Positions 7,745 to 13,927 are shown, counted from the first letter of the stretch. The stretch is 21,481 nucleotides of DNA from an uncultured Oscillospiraceae bacterium (GCA_900546885.1 UREN01000037.1:1-21481), one strand, 5' to 3'. Made by a program: numbers and translations. The notes: generated by a model not told the origin, from the sequence alone.

Positions 7745-7882
7745 ATGTTGAAATTTCTGTTGAAGCTGCTTGCCTGGGTGGGCGCCATTGCCGCAGCGCT
7801 GGCCGCGCTGGCTTATTTTGACAGGGCCAAGGCGAACGATTATATTGAGATTTATTCCGACGACGAGGACGATGTGTTCTGA
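7745..7882 (+). CDS. 45-aa single-pass membrane microprotein
   Basis: A 45-codon gene, ATG to TGA, preceded by GGGAGG about 10 nt upstream. The protein starts MLKFLLKLLAW, continues with one Ala/Leu-rich hydrophobic helix (about residues 5-24), a short FDRAKAND linker and a very acidic tail (YSDDEDDVF). Two N-terminal lysines and the acidic C-terminus favour one defined topology, but the side of the tail cannot be fixed from sequence. I recall short proteins of this architecture in gut Clostridia without an assigned function. Supporting evidence is the ribosome binding site, the clean helix-plus-acidic-tail design and the following terminator-like structure. Function unknown. Confidence 0.7.
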   Translation: MLKFLLKLLAWVGAIAAALAALAYFDRAKANDYIEIYSDDEDDVF

Positions 7883-7899
7883 GTTTACACCGGTAACAC

Positions 7900-8014
7900 A
7901 AAAGGCACCCTGCCATTCGGCGCGTTGACGTAAGAAAGCAAACCGGGGGCGGCTGTACGCTTCCCCCACAAAAAGCTTCTTATTTCACCGCCTTATTGTG
8001 CAGGGCGCCTTTTT
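7900..8014 (+). terminator. Long-range stem/terminator-like structure between convergent genes
   Basis: AAAAGGCACCCTGC (7900-7913) pairs with GCAGGGCGCCTTTT (8000-8013) at 13 of 14 positions and is followed by a T-run, so it can end rightward transcription after the microprotein gene. The loop of about 86 nt is unusually long and contains its own GGGGG...CCCCC hairpin (7945-7967). It may be a terminator or the closing stem of a small structured RNA. Confidence 0.45.
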
Positions 8015-8030
8015 CTTTCCGCTTCGGCCG

Positions 8031-8360
8031 TCAGCCGGCCTGTTCCACCGTGACGGAAACCCCCGCGGGCGCGCACACGGCAGCTTCGCCCTCCAGGCGA
8101 AGCCAGCCGGTGTTCTCGCAGATATGGTCCGGGCAGACGCTGTTCACAAAGCGCACCGCGCCGTCCTTCACTTCCAGCGTCACAGGCAGGGCTGCGCCCT
8201 CTATGGGGTAGGTCCCATCCTGCGAAAGGGCCAGGCGCACGGTGCCGCCCCCGGCAATATCCACACGCGCAGCGCCGCCCGCGCCGCCGGGGCGCGCCCA
8301 AAAAAACAGCGCGGCTGCCACAGCCAGCACCCCCAGCACGAACACCATGTTCTTCTTCAA
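8031..8360 (-). CDS. NusG domain II-containing membrane-anchored protein
   Basis: A 109-aa protein of the NusG_II (Pfam PF07009) family. An N-terminal membrane anchor (about residues 4-21) precedes a small beta domain carrying the hallmark S-x-CPDHIC-x3-G (Cys76, Cys81, Gly85) and a later Cys96. The family is usually an exported partner of isoprenoid/quinone-related or energy-linked genes; its biochemical role is not established. The start codon is TTG at 8360: AAGGAGG lies 7 nt upstream, whereas the next ATG (residue 5) would be about 19 nt away. It is divergent from the pepV-like gene, with overlapping promoters in the 87-bp gap. Confidence 0.85.
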   Translation of the reverse strand: MKKNMVFVLGVLAVAAALFFWARPGGAGGAARVDIAGGGTVRLALSQDGTYPIEGAALPVTLEVKDGAVRFVNSVCPDHICENTGWLRLEGEAAVCAPAGVSVTVEQAG

Positions 8361-8378
8361 GGCAGCGCCTCCTTCCCC

Positions 8379-8412
8379 TTGCGCTTTTTTCTCTTCCCCA
8401 CTATACTATAAT
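8379..8412 (+). promoter_or_regulatory. Promoter of the M20 dipeptidase gene
   Basis: TTGCGC (8379-8384), a 17-bp spacer and TATACT (8402-8407) run directly into an overlapping TATAAT (8407-8412). The start codon is about 36-41 bp downstream. The same bases serve a leftward promoter. Confidence 0.55.
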
Positions 8413-8428
8413 CAAATGCAAAATGCAA
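8400..8428 (-). promoter_or_regulatory. Leftward promoter of the NusG-II gene
   Basis: Read leftward: TTGCAT (8428-8423), a 17-bp spacer and TATAGT (8405-8400), about 40 bp before the TTG start. Its -10 overlaps the -10 of the rightward promoter, so the two would compete for polymerase. Confidence 0.5.
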
Positions 8429-8447
8429 AATGCAAGGAGCTGATGAC

Positions 8448-9845
8448 GTGATAAACGAACAAGAACTGATGCAGAGCATTGACAACTTTCTTTCTGAAAA
8501 TAAAGAGGCCATGCTGGCAGACCTGAAAACGCTGATTGGCCAGCCCAGTGTGCGCGGCGAGGCCGCGCCCGGCGCCCCCTACGGCACAGACGTGAACGCC
8601 GCGCTGGAAAAAGCGCTGGCCATTGCCCGCCGCATGGGCCTTGAGACGGAAAACTGCGCGGGCAACATCGGCTGGGCCGACCTGCCCGGCAAAAGCAAAA
8701 AGCAAATTGCCACCATCACCCATCTGGATGTGGTGCCCGCGGGCAACGGATGGACTTCCGACCCCTTTGAAATGATTGTCAAGGACGGCTGTGTCATCGG
8801 GCGCGGCACGCTGGATGATAAAGGCCCCGCCGTGCTGACGCTTTATATTGCCAAATTTTTCAAAGAGCGCGGCGAGCAGCTTCCCTACACCCTGCGCCTG
8901 CTGTTCGGCACGGATGAAGAGACCGGCATGGAGGACGTAGAGTGGTATTTAGAGCACCACGACGCGCCCGCGTTCCTGTTTACGCCGGACGGTGAGTTCC
9001 CCGTGGGGTACGGGGAAAAGGGCGGCTATGGCGGCGACGTCATCTCGGCGCCCGTTTCAGGCAATTTGATGGAATTTGAGGGCGGCGTGGCCGGAAACGT
9101 AGTGCCCGATAAAGCCAGCGCACTGGTGAAAGCGGACATTTCCGTGCTTTCCAGCACAGAGCGCGTGACGGTAGAGCCCGCGGGCAACGGCCTTGTGCGC
9201 ATCACCGGGCACGGCATCGGCGGGCACGCCTCGATGCCGCAGGGCACCGTAAACGCCATTGCCCTGGTGGTGGAGTATCTGCTGCAGAACCGGCTGTGCA
9301 GCGAAAGCGAAAACCGCGCGCTGGAAATGCTGCACACTTTGCTTTCCACCACGGACGGTTCCAGCATTGGCGTTGCCAGCTGTGACGATGTGTTCGGCCC
9401 GCTGACGTGCATCGGCGGCACCATTGCCCTGAAGGAAGGCTGCCTTGTGCAGAACATCGACATCCGTTACCCCACCAGCATCACCGACGAAGAGATGTTC
9501 GCCAAAATCAGCGCTTTCGCCGCCCAGTACGGCGGCAGCTTCAAGCCCATGAAGCCCATGAAGCCGTTCTATATCGAACCCAGCAGCCCGGCCATCCGCG
9601 CGCTGGTGGACACTTACAACGAGGTGACCGGCCAGGATAAAAAGCCCTTCACCATGGGCGGCGGCACCTATGCGCGCCATTTCCCCAACGCCGTGAGCTT
9701 TGGCATTGAAGAGCCGGAGGAAACCTGGCCCGCCTGCTGCGGCGCCATGCACAGCGCCAACGAGGGCGTGCCCATTGAGCATCTGATGAAGTGCCTGAAG
9801 ATTTACCTTCTGGCCACCGCCCGCCTGATGGAACTGGAATTCTAA
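8448..9845 (+). CDS. pepV: M20 family dipeptidase (PepV-like)
   Basis: This 465-aa zinc metallopeptidase of the M20/PepV group hydrolyses dipeptides in the cytosol. THLDVVPAG (His92, Asp94), GRGTLDDKGP (Asp123/124), FGTDEETG (Glu157, Glu158) and TPDGEFPVGYGEKG (Asp181) give the first set of metal and catalytic residues. CCGAMHSANEG near residue 435 supplies the C-terminal His. The inserted lid domain, residues about 190-360, contains GHGIGGHASMPQ. The start is GTG at 8448 with AAGGAG 8 nt upstream; the in-frame ATG at 8430 would place that ribosome binding site inside the coding region. Length agrees with the family. It is apparently monocistronic, and a mobile element begins about 75-125 bp downstream. 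Confidence 0.93.
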   Translation: MINEQELMQSIDNFLSENKEAMLADLKTLIGQPSVRGEAAPGAPYGTDVNAALEKALAIARRMGLETENCAGNIGWADLPGKSKKQIATITHLDVVPAGNGWTSDPFEMIVKDGCVIGRGTLDDKGPAVLTLYIAKFFKERGEQLPYTLRLLFGTDEETGMEDVEWYLEHHDAPAFLFTPDGEFPVGYGEKGGYGGDVISAPVSGNLMEFEGGVAGNVVPDKASALVKADISVLSSTERVTVEPAGNGLVRITGHGIGGHASMPQGTVNAIALVVEYLLQNRLCSESENRALEMLHTLLSTTDGSSIGVASCDDVFGPLTCIGGTIALKEGCLVQNIDIRYPTSITDEEMFAKISAFAAQYGGSFKPMKPMKPFYIEPSSPAIRALVDTYNEVTGQDKKPFTMGGGTYARHFPNAVSFGIEEPEETWPACCGAMHSANEGVPIEHLMKCLKIYLLATARLMELEF

Positions 9846-9919
9846 GCTCTGCACAAAAAATAATATAAGGCCGGGGCCGCCCATTGGGCTGAACCGAACC
9901 AGCAAAAACAGACAGTGAC

Positions 9920-9967
9920 AAAATGCCCCCCTGATGCAGGAAAACAGACTACATCAGGGGGCATTTT
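9920..9967 (+). repeat. Long inverted repeat (hairpin) immediately before the transposase start
   Basis: AAAATGCCCCCCTGATG (9920-9936) and CATCAGGGGGCATTTT (9952-9967) pair over 16 bp with one bulged C, leaving a 15-nt loop. The right arm contains AGGGGG, the only ribosome binding site for the ATG at 9969. Transcripts entering from pepV would fold and mask that site. It may also help end pepV transcription, since no other terminator is visible after pepV. Confidence 0.7.
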
Positions 9968-9968
9968 C

Positions 9969-10283
9969 ATGGAGAAACGAAATTATGCGCATGTTCAAGC
10001 ACTGCTGCCTGAGATCAAGCTCATGCTGGCAGAGGGAAAAAGTCAGCGGGAAGCTGCAGAATACGATAGCTTTCGGGACAAGCAAGTGGTAAAAAGGCTG
10101 CTTGAGCGTGAATGGAGAAAAGAACACAAGCTGGAAGCCGGAAGCCTGCCACGGCCCAAGGGACGGCTGAGAAAAGATGCTGCGCCAAGAGCCATTGTGG
10201 CTGAACAGGCCTATGAAATCCAACGGCTTCGCTTGGAGGATAACCTGCTGCGGGATTTTCTGCAATTCACAGGAAGAAGGTGA
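9969..10283 (+). CDS. IS3-like transposase OrfA (helix-turn-helix)
   Basis: A 104-aa basic protein resembling the OrfA DNA-binding partner of an IS3-group transposase. An N-terminal helix-turn-helix region (about residues 6-48; LPEIKLMLAEGKSQREAAE then KQVVKRLLERE) is followed by a basic PRPKGRLRKD stretch. A leucine-zipper-like helix (79-100; ENLLR-type LRLEDNLLRDFL) would mediate oligomerisation. The ATG at 9969 has AGGGGG 7 nt upstream, lying in the arm of the preceding hairpin. Its stop overlaps the orfB start (GTGA). Bases are less GC-rich than neighbouring genes, consistent with transfer. Intact in frame but probably inactive without a complete orfB. Confidence 0.75.
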   Translation: MEKRNYAHVQALLPEIKLMLAEGKSQREAAEYDSFRDKQVVKRLLEREWRKEHKLEAGSLPRPKGRLRKDAAPRAIVAEQAYEIQRLRLEDNLLRDFLQFTGRR

Positions 10284-10540
10284 AACCGAGAATAAAATAC
10301 CGCATCATACATCGCCACAGCAGAGAATATCCGGTGTCCGTCATGTGTGTTTTTGAAGTATCCGGAAGCGGTTGCTACGCCTTTGTCCATCGCTTGAGCA
10401 AGCCGGAAAGGGCCGCCGCTCTTGCGGAACTTATCGCACAGCAGCGGGAATGCAGTTACCGCACCTGCGGGTACCGACGGATGTGGTTATGGCTGAAACG
10501 TCAGAATATCTTCCGCATCTGTTGTTGTAAAAAGATTTGA
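10280..10540 (+). pseudogene. Truncated IS3-like transposase OrfB
   Basis: The frame opens at GTG (10280), overlapping the orfA stop by 4 bp. The first 77 or so residues resemble the N-terminal part of an IS3-type OrfB: YRIIHRHSREYPVSVMC, then FVHRLSKPERAAAL, then CGYRRMWLWLKRQNI. A full OrfB is about 270-290 aa and carries the DDE integrase core after this point. Here the match stops near 10510 and the frame ends ten codons later at TGA (10538-10540). No catalytic residue is present, so the product cannot be an active transposase. Confidence 0.75.
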
Positions 10541-10838
10541 CCGAAGAGTTTGGGTTAATCTGCGTAGAGTTAATAGCCTGCTTTTATAACTCTCCTTTTC
10601 TTTTTGTAGCATATCGCGAGTATTCTTACGGCTATTGAGAGAAAATTCCCTCTTGCTTTTTGGTGCCTTTAAATGTCGTATATTTTCCTCAATACTCATA
10701 AGGCCGCTGCAAAGATTAGCTTCTAAGAGATTATGGAGAAGTCAAAGATATGTGGATTATAAACTTGTGGAAGGACAACGGAACCGGTTATACTCCTCCA
10801 ATTTTACTCTTTATTAAAAATAATACCCCCGAAATAAC
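10511..10838. other. AT-rich unidentified segment between IS remnant and tRNA-Ser
   Basis: About 330 bp at roughly 40% GC by eye, clearly below the surrounding chromosome. Short open frames exist on both strands: a 70-codon leftward frame at 10487-10699 and a 36-codon rightward frame at 10750-10860. None has a convincing ribosome binding site or a family I recognise. It looks like the debris of another mobile element or of the sequence that replaced the end of the IS. Confidence 0.5.
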
Positions 10839-10878
10839 AAGAAACCCGCTTTTGACCTAAATCAAAAACAGGTTTCTT
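10839..10878 (-). terminator. Terminator of tRNA-Ser
   Basis: AAGAAACCCGCTTTTGA (10839-10855) and TCAAAAACAGGTTTCTT (10862-10878) pair over 17 bp with two mismatches or wobbles around a 6-nt loop. It begins 4 bp after the tRNA CCA end read leftward. The following T content is modest. Confidence 0.65.
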
Positions 10879-10881
10879 TTC

Positions 10882-10970
10882 TGGCGCAGCGGGAGGGATT
10901 CGAACCCTCGTGTGGTTTCCCACAAACTGATTTCGAGTCAGCCCCGTTATGACCGCTTCGATACCGCTGC
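10882..10970 (-). tRNA. tRNA-Ser (anticodon CGA)
   Basis: Read leftward, an 89-nt cloverleaf with acceptor GCAGCGG/CCGCTGC, discriminator G and encoded CCA. The anticodon loop CTCGAAA on a GCTGA/TCAGT stem gives anticodon CGA, which decodes UCG. The long variable arm (GTGG-gaaa-CCAC) is characteristic of serine tRNAs. The T arm is GAGGG-TTCGAAT-CCCTC. The 3' end faces the IS remnant and AT-rich segment, a common situation for integrated DNA. Confidence 0.95.
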
Positions 10971-11002
10971 ATAGAAAGCGCCGCTGTACGCGGTGCCCAT
11001 TT

Positions 11003-11031
11003 ATTATAGCAAAAAGAAGGGCCAGCGTCAA
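11003..11031 (-). promoter_or_regulatory. tRNA-Ser promoter
   Basis: Read leftward: TTGACG (11031-11026), exactly 17 bp, then TATAAT (11008-11003). It starts transcription about 25-30 bp before the mature tRNA 5' end. A near-consensus sigma-A promoter. Confidence 0.85.
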
Positions 11032-11088
11032 CGAAAAAAGCTGTGAGGCTGGCATTTGGCGCGAAAAATCGGTGTGGGCAGCATGAGC

Positions 11089-11113
11089 CTGTGCAGAAAG
11101 GGGTTCCGCACAG
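11089..11113. promoter_or_regulatory. Candidate operator palindrome over the EI-like promoter
   Basis: A 25-bp inverted repeat: CTGTGC, then GAA, a short centre, TTC, then GCACAG. Nine base pairs are symmetrical. It covers the expected -35 position of the promoter whose -10 is at 11126-11131, so a bound regulator would block polymerase. The binding protein is unknown. Confidence 0.45.
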
Positions 11114-11122
11114 AAAAAGATG

Positions 11123-11131
11123 TGCTATAAT
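11123..11131 (+). promoter_or_regulatory. Promoter (extended -10) of the Enzyme I-like gene
   Basis: TGCTATAAT is a consensus -10 with extended TGn. The -35 region (around 11102-11109) is weak and lies within the palindrome. The leader to the ATG at 11236 would be about 100 nt. Confidence 0.6.
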
Positions 11132-11170
11132 AATTTTCAAGAGGGCGCCTGTGCTAAAGCGCGAAAGTGC

Positions 11171-11204
11171 GGCGCGGGCATATCTTTACAAGGCGCGGGC
11201 ATAT
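11171..11204 (+). repeat. 13-bp direct repeat in the EI-like leader, 21-bp period
   Basis: GGCGCGGGCATAT occurs at 11171-11183 and again at 11192-11204, identical, with a start-to-start distance of 21 bp (about two helical turns). It lies between the promoter and the start codon, in the presumed untranslated leader. Confidence 0.7.
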
Positions 11205-11235
11205 ACATCACACAGCGGAAAAGGGGGCCTGGGGG

Positions 11236-12843
11236 ATGGAACTTGTAAGAGGAATTGCAGCCTCTGCCGGCCTTGCGGTGGGCACGGTGCGCCGGCTGCG
11301 CCATATCCAGACAGGCCTTGGGCGGGTGGTGATGAGCCCCGCACAGGAATTTGAGAGCTTCTGTGCGGCCGCCGAGATTGCGCGTGCCCAGCTGGAGGAA
11401 ATGGAAAAAAAGGCAGACAGCACGCAAAAGGACATTTTGGGCGCCCAGCGCATGATGCTGGATGATGAGGGCCTGCGCGAAGAGATAGAGCGGTATATCA
11501 AAGCGGGTGCCGGGGCGGCCGCAGCGGTAGAGCGCGCGGCCGGCATCTTTGCGGGACGCATCCGCGCGCTGGACAACGATTATATGCGAGAGCGCGCCTG
11601 CGATGTGCTGGACGCCTGTTACCGCGTGGTGGAGGCGCTGGACGACAGCCCAAGGCAGATTTTGCAGCTTTCGGGCCCGGCCATCATTGCCGCACACGAA
11701 ATATACCCCACCGATATTTTTTTGCTGGACCGCAGCCTGATTTTGGGGTTTATCACGGCCCAGGGCTCGGTGAACGCCCATGCGGCCCAGCTTGCCCGCA
11801 CCATGGGCATCCCCGCTGTAGTGATGGCGGGCGAAGACTTTTTGGAGGCATGCGACGGCCGCCTGGCCGCGCTGGACGGAAACGGCGGCGAAGCATACCT
11901 GGACCCGGACGAGGGCACAAAGGCGCGCTTTTCCCACAGCATCCGCCTTTCGCGGCGCCGCAGCCTTACCAAGGAAAAACTGCGCGAGGCCATATGTGTC
12001 ACGCGCGATGGCACGCGCATCACATTAATGGCCAGCTGCGCCACGCAAAGCGGTGTGGCGCAGGCCATGGAAGAGGGCGCAGAGGGCATTGGGCTTCTGC
12101 AAAGCGAATATCAGCTTTTGGCCCAAAGCGAGGCTGGCGAGGACGCACAGGTGCGCTTTTATTCCCAGTGCCTTGTAAATGCAAAGGGCAAGCCGGTCAC
12201 CATCGCTACCTACGATTTCAGCACAGATAAACAGCCGCCCGGCTTTGAGGCGCCGCCGGAAAAGAACCCCGCCCTTGGGCTGCGCGGCGTGCGTTACAGC
12301 CTGGCGCATCCCCAGTTGCTGCGCAGCCAGTTTGCAGCGCTGCTTCGTGCAGGTGTGGCGGGCAGCCTGCGCGTGGCGCTGCCCATGGTATCCTCGCGCG
12401 AAGAGATGGAGCGCGCGCTGGATATCATGCACGAGACAAAGCGCAGCCTGCGCGAGGCAAAGCGGATGTTCAATGAAAATGTGCCGGTGGGCGTGGTGGT
12501 GGAAACACCGGCCGCAGCGCTGTGCGCACGTGAGCTGGCGCAGAAAGCGGCGTTTTTCTGTGTAGACCTTGCAAACCTGGCCCAGTATACACATGCGGCA
12601 GACAGAACACAGGCAGATGTGCAGCCGTATTTTTCTGTCACGTCCCAGGCGGTGCAGCAGCTGGTGGGCATGGTGCTGGAGGCAGCCAAAAAAGCCAATA
12701 TTCCAATGGTGCTGTGCTGCGACAATGCGGCACAGCCCAGCATGGTGGAAAGCTATGCCCGCCTTGGCGTGCGCTGTTTTTCCATGGCTGCGGGCGATAT
12801 TCTGCCAGCCAAAGAATACCTGATGGGAATGAGCCTGCAATAA
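11236..12843 (+). CDS. Divergent PTS Enzyme I homologue (PEP-utilising family, probably non-canonical)
   Basis: A 535-aa homologue of PTS Enzyme I (phosphoenolpyruvate-protein phosphotransferase, normally about 570-575 aa). The order is conserved: N-terminal RGIAASAGLAVG, HPr-binding helices (about 40-140), swivelling phosphohistidine domain with His182 in NAHAAQLARTMGIPAVV, then the C-terminal PEP-binding barrel (about 250-535). Several active-site positions differ from the canonical enzyme as I recall it. RTEF is QSEY (Gln289). The Arg of RTLDIGGDK is Ala324 (ATYDFSTDK). The TNDLTQYT signature is LANLAQYT (Ala446-Asn447). The CGEMAGD loop is CCDNAAQ, with Cys494 kept. Arg350 and Glu423 are retained. 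PEP and Mg binding are therefore doubtful. AAGGGGG lies 8 nt before the ATG. No HPr or Enzyme II gene is nearby. ptsI itself is probably elsewhere in the genome. Confidence 0.85.
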   Translation: MELVRGIAASAGLAVGTVRRLRHIQTGLGRVVMSPAQEFESFCAAAEIARAQLEEMEKKADSTQKDILGAQRMMLDDEGLREEIERYIKAGAGAAAAVERAAGIFAGRIRALDNDYMRERACDVLDACYRVVEALDDSPRQILQLSGPAIIAAHEIYPTDIFLLDRSLILGFITAQGSVNAHAAQLARTMGIPAVVMAGEDFLEACDGRLAALDGNGGEAYLDPDEGTKARFSHSIRLSRRRSLTKEKLREAICVTRDGTRITLMASCATQSGVAQAMEEGAEGIGLLQSEYQLLAQSEAGEDAQVRFYSQCLVNAKGKPVTIATYDFSTDKQPPGFEAPPEKNPALGLRGVRYSLAHPQLLRSQFAALLRAGVAGSLRVALPMVSSREEMERALDIMHETKRSLREAKRMFNENVPVGVVVETPAAALCARELAQKAAFFCVDLANLAQYTHAADRTQADVQPYFSVTSQAVQQLVGMVLEAAKKANIPMVLCCDNAAQPSMVESYARLGVRCFSMAAGDILPAKEYLMGMSLQ

Positions 12844-12914
12844 GTTGGCAACGAACTGGCCGTGAGTTTGCCGAGAATTTGCAAAGAAGAGATGCGTGTT
12901 GTTTTGCGCATTGC

Positions 12915-12951
12915 AAAAAGGCTTCTGCAGCACAGCTGCAGAAGCCTTTTT
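12915..12951. terminator. Perfect bidirectional terminator
   Basis: A 17-bp perfect stem, AAAAAGGCTTCTGCAGC (12915-12931) and GCTGCAGAAGCCTTTTT (12935-12951), with a 3-nt loop and T-runs on both strands. It serves the rightward EI-like gene and the leftward prmA-to-degV cluster, whose last stop is at 12986. Confidence 0.92.
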
Positions 12952-12985
12952 ATACCTCCGCCCGCGTGTGGCGGGCGATTTGTTT

Positions 12986-13861
12986 TTAGTTGCGGCTTTC
13001 TGCCAGGAAGAACAGCGCCACCGTGCCGGGGCCGGAATGCGCGCCAATCACCGGCCCAATGGGGTTTGTATAAATATCTGCTGTGCCGAAGCGCTGGCGA
13101 ATCTGCTGTGCCACATATTCCACATCGTCCTTGCAGTCGCCATGGCTGATGAAGATGGTTTGGTGAGCATTGTCGATGCCCGTCTTCGCCATATGTTCCA
13201 CCAAAGCGTCCAGGCTTTGGCGGCGGCCGCGCACTTTTTCCATGGGGATAAGATGGCCTTCATCGTCCACATGCAGCACGGGCTTGATGGAAAGCATGGT
13301 GCCGAAAAACGCCGCCGCGCCGGACACGCGCCCGCCGCGCTTTAAATGGTTCAAATCATCCACGGTGAACCAGTGTGCCAGATGCAGGCGGTTTTCCTCC
13401 ACCCACTGCGCCACTTCTTCAATGCTTTTGCCCTTGTCGCGCTCCTGGCAGGCCAGGTAGACAAGCAGGCCCTCGCCCATCGAGGCGCCCAGCGTGTCTA
13501 CGCACAGCGCCTTGCGCTGCGGGTATTCCTCGGCCAGCTCGGCAAAGGCAATGCGGGCGTTGTTGAACGTGCCCGAAAGGCCGGAAGAAAACGCCAGATA
13601 CAGCACGTCCTCGCCGCCTGCCAGAATGGGCCCCACGGCCTCTTTAAAATCCATGGGATTAAGCTGGCTGGTGGTGGGCATGCTGCCGGCACGAACTTTA
13701 TCGTAAAACACTTTTGAGGACATATCGGTCTCGTCCGGTGTATTGCGATAAGTTTTTCCGTCCATTGTAAACGTCAGAGGCATTACGGTGACGTTCATTT
13801 TTTCCACCAGCGCAGGGGAAAGATCTGTGGTGGAATCGGTCAAAATACGGTAAGGTGCCAT
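12986..13861 (-). CDS. DegV family fatty-acid-binding protein
   Basis: A 291-aa DegV-family protein. Family members bind a fatty acid between two domains, and some act as the FakB carrier for fatty acid kinase, loading exogenous fatty acids for phospholipid synthesis. LTDSTTDLS (7-15), the PTTSQLNP block (62-69), SSGLSGTFNNA (92-102) and the KRGGRVSGAAAFFGTMLSIKP region are diagnostic. The end HSGPGTVALFF is also typical. The ATG at 13861 has GGAGG 6 nt upstream. No FakA gene is in the window. It is last in the leftward cluster but has a candidate promoter of its own. Confidence 0.95.
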   Translation of the reverse strand: MAPYRILTDSTTDLSPALVEKMNVTVMPLTFTMDGKTYRNTPDETDMSSKVFYDKVRAGSMPTTSQLNPMDFKEAVGPILAGGEDVLYLAFSSGLSGTFNNARIAFAELAEEYPQRKALCVDTLGASMGEGLLVYLACQERDKGKSIEEVAQWVEENRLHLAHWFTVDDLNHLKRGGRVSGAAAFFGTMLSIKPVLHVDDEGHLIPMEKVRGRRQSLDALVEHMAKTGIDNAHQTIFISHGDCKDDVEYVAQQIRQRFGTADIYTNPIGPVIGAHSGPGTVALFFLAESRN

Positions 13862-13898
13862 AAAGCTCCTCCTTTATTGATGAAAGAATTCCGGCATC

Positions 13899-13927
13899 AG
13901 TATAGCATATTGCAAGATAATTTTCCA
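13899..13927 (-). promoter_or_regulatory. Candidate internal promoter for degV
   Basis: Read leftward: TGGAAA (13927-13922), 17 bp, then TATACT (13904-13899) preceded by an extended TGn. It lies in the 66-bp gap between the TVP38-like gene and degV, about 38 bp before the degV start. Confidence 0.5.

Larger units (their letters stand above)
9920..10510 (+). mobile_element. Truncated IS3-like insertion sequence
   Basis: The remnant holds an intact orfA and the first quarter or so of orfB in the overlapping two-frame arrangement of the IS3 superfamily. Recognisable orfB coding ends near 10510, after which the reading frame enters unrelated AT-rich sequence. The left boundary is approximate, and no terminal repeat pair can be assigned because the right end is missing. 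It is defective for self-transposition. Confidence 0.7.

Noticed and set aside
7900..8014. SRP RNA (4.5S) or 6S RNA
   Set aside because: The GGAAGGAAGCAGC-type SRP core is absent, and the structure is too short and lacks the central bubble expected for 6S RNA.
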